A DNA stretch of 64,000 nucleotides, from contig NC_088295.1 of NCBI RefSeq assembly GCF_032854445.1, positions 60,557,249-60,621,248 of the forward strand, read 5' to 3'. The notes beneath the pieces were generated by a model. The model made no database searches and was not told the DNA's origin. It saw nothing but the letters and a program-made list of their open reading frames with translations. The stretch is from Liolophura sinensis. Lineage: Eukaryota; Mollusca; Polyplacophora; Chitonida; Chitonidae. Of the stretch, positions 57,532-64,000 are shown piece by piece. Every line of letters starts with the position of its first letter. Within the stretch, counting starts at the first letter, position 1. Position numbers and translations under genes: made by a program.

Positions 57532-58507
57532 AATTTAAGAGAATCTACGACATGTACACGCATAGCGATCCCTTATTTTTTGTCTAATGCTGTATTATTT
57601 GCACACCATATATGAGGCAACTGGAGTGATATAATCATCAGCAATTATTATAAATACTAAGGATCCGGCGCTTAATATTTTTGACTTTATGGAAGTACAA
57701 GGCTGTGCTCAAGACGTTCTCACTTAATTAACAGCATGCAGGTTTATGAGCGGTGGAAAACGGAGTGCACTGGGTAAACCTTCGCCAGTGACGGACAAAC
57801 CTCCTGACGGCACGTAACCTGAATGGCATATCATATCTGCCAGTTAAATTATTACTGACTAGAGGTCGGACACGACTACATAGCTCTCTGATCATCTGTC
57901 GCAGATACAGTATCAAATTTCTTTCAAAACAATGGGTAATGACAAAACAAAGCTAAAATTGGCATGGAATGCTCTCCAGGAGACCATCGATTTATTGTTG
58001 TCTTTCTGTTTGTGGAAGTGAATACCCCAAAAGTCGAACAAAAGCTATAGTTATAGCATGGCTAATTCATCAAGACATGGAGCCTTGACACACGTGTGAC
58101 CCAGTTGTTTTAAGGATGGGCATATTAATGAATGTGCATTTTATATGTCGGTATTTCGTGGAAAGGTATTTTACTCTTTTGTCGTTGTTTGGAACATAGG
58201 ATAACGTGGTATACAATTGCAGAGCACATTTTCCGAATTCCATGTATTTAAAAGGTAAATTAGTGGTTGAGAACCCTTCTTAGAAAATATAACTGGTTTA
58301 CATTTCACAATCCGAAGATCATAACGGTTGTTTCTTTACTGAAGTCTTTAAGTGGGCCACGGGGGATATTTAGTGTAGGCAGTTAGAAAGAAGGAAAAGC
58401 ATTAGGTTAATATACCTTTAAAACAAAGTTTAGGCCCCGTGATTTATTTTACCACAGGCATATGAGCTGTTACATAAGAGAATACTGCTATCACCCCACT
58501 GATTTTA

Positions 58508-58660
58508 GTATTTATTAATTTATTCATTGAATTTCCTTGACACCATTCTAAAGAATATTTTGCTCATCTCTTGGTGGTCAGTTTTATTGGTGGATGGAGC
58601 AGGAGTGCCCGGTGTAAACCACCGACCTTTGGGGAGATACCGACGAACTTTTTCGCATGC
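58508..58660 (-). repeat. SINE family 1, degraded 3' half
   Basis: AAGAATATTTTGCTCAT, TGGTGGTCAG and TGCCCGGTGTAAACC retain the reverse family 1 order with many changes. Confidence 0.45.
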
Positions 58661-59234
58661 ACACTATATCGGTTGAAAATAAGTAGTGTCTAACGAAGGT
58701 TAAACCGCTCGAATGCCACTCGGGCCTCGTCGACCGCTTATTGTCATCAAGGCTGGACCATTGTCCGTGTTATCTCTTTACACAAAGCCTCATTGTCATT
58801 GTCAGCTTTTTACCATATACATAACTCATGAAGTATTTGTTTAATCCCAGCAATGAACAGTGAATGTTCCAGGTTCATCTTCCTCTACTGTTCTCAGTGT
58901 TTTGATGGCAATAAACATTCGACACCGCTCACAATGTGTTTAGGCGGTCTAACATGGTGTTACAATGGACATTACTATCACCCACACTTGATTGAAATAC
59001 GCGTACAATCAGGAAATATGGTATCAACAAATAACCATTTATTCACAAAAGTGCCATTTGTGCTGAGGGAGGAGGGCAATTTATATTTTTCTCCCCACCC
59101 ATCAGTTGGTTCACAGATTCCATATTTTTTTTTATATAATTATTATGTTTCTAAAAATTTTCCACAAATTAATTTTTCCTCGCATAGCGCAAGATTTTGT
59201 TTAGCTTGTTCCTGTATGTTCGATACTGCTTTCG

Positions 59235-59322
59235 ATTCTTGTACGTGCTAATCTTTAGCTGCTTACAATAGAGACGATTTTTTTTCATGAATAGAAGTGA
59301 GGAGTGAAGGCGTCACCCCTGG
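59235..59322. repeat. Dispersed repeat, copy 1
   Basis: Shares GAGACGATTTTTTTC, AGAAGTGAGGAGTGAAGG (one change) and CGTCACCCCTGG with 62460-62546, about 85-90 percent identical by eye. Confidence 0.75.
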
Positions 59323-60879
59323 GTTATGAAATTTGATGTGCAGTTAGATCGTTGGTAGTAACAATAAGTTCGCGAAGATCGTTCACTTCCGGTGAAAACT
59401 TTGGAAGTTCGCCACTGGTTGAAATTATGACGTCACATAAAGTTTTTAAATTTAAATTTTTTTCACGTATATGGTGTATTTGGTGTATTTTGAGCCGCTG
59501 ATTCCGAATCTGCTTTTATTTTTTGCATATCTTTGTAACTTTTTGAGATATAGTCAAAAAACCAAAACCTACTTACGTAATTTCAACGACCTGTAACTTG
59601 AGAACTATTGGAGCTAGAGTTGTGAAACTTGCACCAAATTGTAGCCCAAGACATGCTTTTTCTGGAATATGCCAAGTATTTGAGCTACAACCGATAGTTT
59701 TCTCACTAGAAGCGTTTAAATGACAACATCGTTTTTTTGGTTAGTAATAGATGTTAATTCTATTGCTTTACGGGGAGTTAGATGCGACTTGTCGGTGTAA
59801 GGGAGACAAATTATAAGTAACTGTGTTTACATTGGTCCGATTCTTTCCCTTTGACTGGTGTTTGGCGATATTTACTGGATTCAATTGACGCAGACTGGAA
59901 TACAAGCCAGTTGCCTTTTGCGGATGGTTAACGATGGTTAATGTAGCTGGACAGTTATTAGAGTTAGCATGCACACAATTCTTGAGCTATGATGAACAGT
60001 TTTCTCGCTAGTCTTTCAGAAACACATATTAATGCCATTATTTTGTTGTTTAATTAAACGGCCACCTATCAGGTATATAATTTTGTTGACTTGTTGCTTT
60101 CTGCTGCACTGTAAATGATTTCCCAAAGCCTTTCTGCACTTAGATATAGTTATTCTGTCTACCGTTTGACGGTGTACTATGACAACTTCGACAACAAACG
60201 ACGTGGACCCCGGCCGAAACTGCTTTGCTGTTCTAGTTATTATTATAATTTCAGTGCTTTTTACTATAACTTTAAAGCTGTCTACACTACACACTCTTAG
60301 CCGCCCTGAGTCGTAATGTGTATGCGAGGGGTCAGGTTTTGGTATAGGTTTGAACTTCCACTGTGACGTATGTTGTTACTTATAAAAACCTATAAAAATC
60401 TTCTCCTTCAAAACGGTTTTGTCTATTAGGCTGAAACTTAGTATATAGATAGATCATGTAAATATCCGTACAGTTTGAAAAAAATTTTTGCTATTATCTG
60501 CAAAATTGTGAAAATTAGCTGATTAGCATATTTTCACGTGACAAGGAACTTTTGAATTTGAATATACAAACTACCTTTCCTGATGTAATTTTGCCTCCTG
60601 GTTAAAAATGTGTTAACCATTTTTTTCCTATGTCGCATAATTTTGCGATAAAATGTGATTAAAATTTTGGCCATATTTGATTCTGCTGTGGTATCAAATC
60701 TATGTACACTATGTTCTTCGAAGGGCAATTAAGTATTTGGAGTCAAGGTATATTCACAGTTGAATCTTGATCATACAAAATAAATATCTGCACCTAGGGG
60801 AAAGTTGTAGCAATCAGGACAATTATGCATCCGCTATACTAGGTTTACCGATCAACCAGAAAGCCTGTTGGAAGCCTTA

Positions 60880-61285
60880 TAACTGCAAGCCGTTCTAGTT
60901 TCACCATTATTGTTCGAGGAGAGTCCATGTCTTGTCAATGAGGGTTATTACATTGAGGTAGACGATGTACATCACCAATCAGAAAGTTTTGTGTCCATTC
61001 TTTGTCTCAGCCCATTTCAGATGCTAGGAAGTCACCGACAACCGATTCTGTGTTTTCATTTTTTTGCCATTTTGATCAATTCCATAGAGCAAAAGGTTGG
61101 GTTTTTTGTCCTGGACTTCCAGGCGCATGACTTTGTTGTTCACGTCAGTGACATATGTTCTCAACTTAGCTTCTGTTTCAGGGATAGTTTTCTCAAGAGT
61201 GCAGATTCTTTCAGTTGTGAAACCAAAGCTTTCTTCTATTTTGGGTAAATCTATCTGTAGCACGATCACCTCAGTTTTACGTCTT
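60880..61285 (-). pseudogene. LINE ORF1-like fragment
   Basis: The minus strand reads LEKTIPETEAKLRTYVTD, a coiled-coil-like stretch, then VMRLEVQDKKPNLLLYGI, which resembles the L1-type ORF1 (transposase-22) RNA-binding core of the form LE-xxxR-NNL-xxx-GI. After a stop and frame change the shadowy continuation has VHRLPQCN and PRTIMVKLERL, matching the RxHRLG and PRPIIVKF motifs of that family. No complete ORF and no ORF2 nearby, so it is a dead remnant. Confidence 0.6.
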
Positions 61286-62080
61286 TTATTTCAGCCTTTA
61301 TCGCCTTGATCTTAGTCGCAATGGAGATAAGTTTATCATTCAGCTATTTTTTTCATGTCCAATATTATTTTCCCCTTAGATCTGAATTCAAAACATTACC
61401 GTCGTGTCAGCCACTTTCGTTGAATCTGTGATACTGTATCTATCTTTAACTCACTATAATTTAAAATGTATATTTATAAATGTATGTACATATTTTAAAT
61501 AATACACTAAATTCATATATTTATGGTCTGATATGAGCTAAACATTGTGAGTTGAGATAAATTCAAATATTAAAGGATCCACTTAAAACAGTTAGTGTGG
61601 ATACATGTTTTTTGTACTGTAATAAGAGTCTTTTATGAGTCACAACTTGTAACAGGATTGGTATAGATCTACTGCAGATATCGAATCTCAGGAGAGTCTG
61701 CCAGCTTGTGCTTGTAATAATTGTAATGATTAGAAACAGGGCACAACATGATGATAATGATGACCAGACAAGACAGGTCCGGCCCTGCGGTAGAAGTATA
61801 GAGAGGTCGAAATGATGGGAACAGCATCCCGGATCACCTAGCCAATACATAGTAGCTAGCAGATGATTTAGTATTACTCAGAATGTCAAAGAGAAGCAGT
61901 GGGAAGAGTTAAAAGAAGACTTTTATTTTTGCTTTTTGTTTTTCTTACATATAAAAATATATTTTGCACTCTTTTACTGTAGAATTATGATCTTTACAAA
62001 TCTACACTAAGGTTTTACCAATATACATGTATATATAATGTGTATGAATATACATATATACATAATTATTATATAACTGA

Positions 62081-62345
62081 GCCTCCGTGGCTCAGTTGGT
62101 TAGCGCGGTAGCGCAGCGTAATGACCCAGGAGCCTCTCACCAATGCGGTCGCTGTGAGTTCAAGTCTAGCTCATGCTGGATTCCTCTTCGGCCATACATG
62201 GAAAGGTCCGTCAGCAACCTGCGGATTGTTGTGTGTTTACCCCGGGCTCTGCCCGGTTTCCTCCCACCATAATGCTGGCCGCCATCGTATAAGTGAAATA
62301 TTCTTGAGTACGGCGTAAAACACCAATCAAATAAATAAATAAAGA
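62081..62345 (+). mobile_element. SINE family 1, full-length copy
   Basis: The clearest complete example: GCCTCCGTGGCTCAGTTGG head with A box, GAGTTCAAGTCT B box, body, TTCTTGAGTACGGCGTAAAA and AAAT tail. No clean target duplication seen. Confidence 0.92.
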
Positions 62346-62459
62346 AATTATTTAGAATGTATACATATGCATAAACATACATTTGGAATACAAATAACAG
62401 TTAAGGACAGATACAGAATTATTTTTAAATTAGGCTGCAACTGTGAATAACTTTATGTC

Positions 62460-62546
62460 ATTCTTGTAGGCGCTAATCTTAAGTTGTTTACGACAGAGAC
62501 GATTTTTTTCATGAATGGAAGTGAGGAGTGAAGCCGTCACCCCTGG
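62460..62546. repeat. Dispersed repeat, copy 2
   Basis: The second copy of the repeat at 59235-59322, same orientation, 3.2 kb away. It borders a minus-strand coding-like remnant and may be the 3' end of an unidentified element. Confidence 0.75.
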
Positions 62547-62557
62547 CTGGATTATTT

Positions 62558-62960
62558 TTAGTTATTAGTGAACAGGTTTGTGGTATGGAAACAGTTATTA
62601 TGGATGTCATCTTTCTTGTTAATGAAGAGACTTTCTGCTTTGTTAACGTCACTTTGTTCGTTTGTTACATGTGACCAGTCAGTGTTCTGGACCACTGTAA
62701 TAAAATTAGGTTTTTCATCACGAGTATATTTTCTGTATGAAATGGGCTTACTTGCAGGGTGTTTGATTTCATAATATTGAAAGTGGTCCGATACTTTGTT
62801 TAACATTTCTTTCCTTTTGGGTCATATTTCCCCATTTTTCTGTCGCTTTGTTAACTGCTCTAAACGCTAATGCCTTCATATTGCCACCGTCTGTTACTTT
62901 TTTGACAGAACACGAAATTGGCCAATCATTAGGGGTATTTTTGCAAACAGGTAAACCTGA
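62558..62960 (-). pseudogene. Unidentified coding-like remnant
   Basis: The minus strand stays open with coding-like composition in two frames (KVTDGGNMKALAFRAVNK, then after a frame shift YRKYTRDEKPNFITVVQ). It ends at the dispersed repeat. Probably part of a decayed transposable element; family not recognised. Confidence 0.35.
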
Positions 62961-63249
62961 TGTCTCTTCTACTGGTTACAAATGTTCAATCTTTCACCGG
63001 GAATGGGATGAGAAGTAACGTTGTCACGAGAAGGGTGTAGTGGGACATCCACATTTTTAGATTCAAAAAAATACATAAATCCTCATACAAAACTCGCTTA
63101 ACTGCGGGGTCAAAAATCAGTACCACCAAACTTGTATCCTTTCCCTTAATGAAGGCACTACAAAAAGTAATCATTTTGGAACTAATACTGTTGTGCAATT
63201 GCAAAAATTCCACACGTTAACTGTATGTGGATATTTAAAAACTCTAAAT

Positions 63250-64000
63250 GTCTCATTGAACAACTAGACGCTCATATACAGGTTCCCTATCAGGAATACT
63301 CGGGTTTTCTCCACTGTTTATATTACTATTTCTCCCAGTGACTGAATACATAGAATCTCATCGCTAATTGTTTCAGTGTTTAATAAAACCGGTCACGGTT
63401 ACATTAACGTCAGAGGTAACAAAATCTTCTTCAGTTCCACTACATACAAGGGTTACCATTCATGGGGTGTTTCCATATTCATTGAGTTGCCTGAATTTCT
63501 CATTAATAATATCCATGTGAAATTTGGGGGAACAATATATCAATAGTGTATAGGTATTCCGATGGGTACAAACTGTTCCCCCTGTTTGGCCGCCCTATAC
63601 CTGTTCTCATATGAATACATCTGTATGCACAAACTATGCGCGATCTTTCTGATTCACTAAACGGTATACTGATTATCTGCTAACATTAAACAATACATAT
63701 TTAGCAAAGGCTGTGAAAGATATTTACCCACCTTCACTGGATTTAAAGGAAACCACAGACTCTTCAGATGGTACATCTTATCAGGACTTATAAAGACCGG
63801 TTTCCTCTCTCGCAGACTGTACGACAATTGGGATAGTTTCAATTTTGCTGTGTATATTATCCTTACTTGGACAGCAATATGCCGAAGGGTCCTGCATATG
63901 GCGTGTACATATCTCGCCTGTAGCATTTGTTAGATCCTGTGTGTTGTGTGGCGATTTCAGTCAACGTCACAGGTTAATACTGTAAAAACTAGTGTGTCAA
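63250..64000 (+). pseudogene. Decayed Penelope-like reverse transcriptase (runs off window)
   Basis: The plus strand shows EFLINNIHVKFGGTIYQ, a stop (63544-63546), then GIPMGTNCSPCLAALYLFS, the characteristic GIPMGTN segment of reverse transcriptases of this type. After a frameshift come the YTDYLLTLNNTYLAKAV and IYPPSLDLKETTDSSDGTS blocks, and later RRLYDNWDSFNFAV. The catalytic YxDD is YTDY (63665-63676), so it is inactive. Assignment to Penelope-like elements is from recalled motif order; the rest of the element lies past 64000. Confidence 0.65.

Larger units (their letters stand above)
55860..58500. other. Intergenic DNA, no gene seen
   Basis: AT-rich, short unsupported frames. Contains SINE scraps at 56262-56335 and 57472-57531. 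Confidence 0.45.

Noticed and set aside
58853-59251. 132-aa plus-strand frame
   Set aside because: No recognisable domain; it borders a dispersed repeat and is likely chance or element debris.

Overview
This is animal nuclear DNA. Short open stretches are bounded by good splice sites and separated by long AT-rich introns full of repeats; there is no bacterial gene layout. The repeats suggest a lophotrochozoan, probably a mollusc: two tRNA-derived SINE families, a Tc1-like transposon, a Penelope-type retroelement and a LINE fragment. The species is inferred only weakly. All gene models below were assembled by eye from splice sites, reading phase and domain patterns, so exon joins are predictions.

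Layout. 159-1710 is a Tc1-like DNA transposon with an uninterrupted transposase frame. 1.7-6.3 kb is intergenic, with a palindromic 21-bp minisatellite and a CTCF-like site. Gene A (6376-18904, +) encodes a small cell-surface protein: signal peptide, a first Ig-like domain that has lost its core disulfide, a second Ig-like domain split over two exons, two microexons, one membrane span and a cysteine-rich tail; about 307 aa. Gene C (22603-40502, +) encodes a large immunoglobulin-superfamily receptor: signal peptide, five Ig-like domains, one FN3 domain, a membrane span, a four-copy heptapeptide repeat and a tail with four tyrosine motifs (YSEI, YEAL, YEEI, YENV). Their spacing resembles ITAM and SH2-docking tails; about 776 aa. 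Its Ig4 exon carries an apparent one-base insertion. Gene B (45550-53800, +) starts with a signal-peptide exon that resembles gene A's, continues through tiny Thr/Ser- and Pro-rich exons, and ends with three exons carrying hydrophobic segments; about 160 aa. Beyond 54 kb there are repeats and decayed retroelements: a 95-bp higher-order minisatellite, a LINE ORF1 fragment, SINEs, and a Penelope-like reverse transcriptase that runs off the window end.

How it fits together. Three same-strand genes each start with a signal-peptide exon ending in phase 1, followed mostly by phase 1-1 exons, which can be duplicated or skipped without breaking the frame. This is the usual arrangement of an exon-shuffling family of Ig-type surface receptors. 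Gene C looks like a signalling receptor; gene A looks like a short partner with no signalling motif. The most interesting candidate system is gene C's multi-tyrosine tail, together with a stop codon that overlaps the splice donor placed just before the tyrosine motifs. That arrangement could produce a signalling and a non-signalling form.
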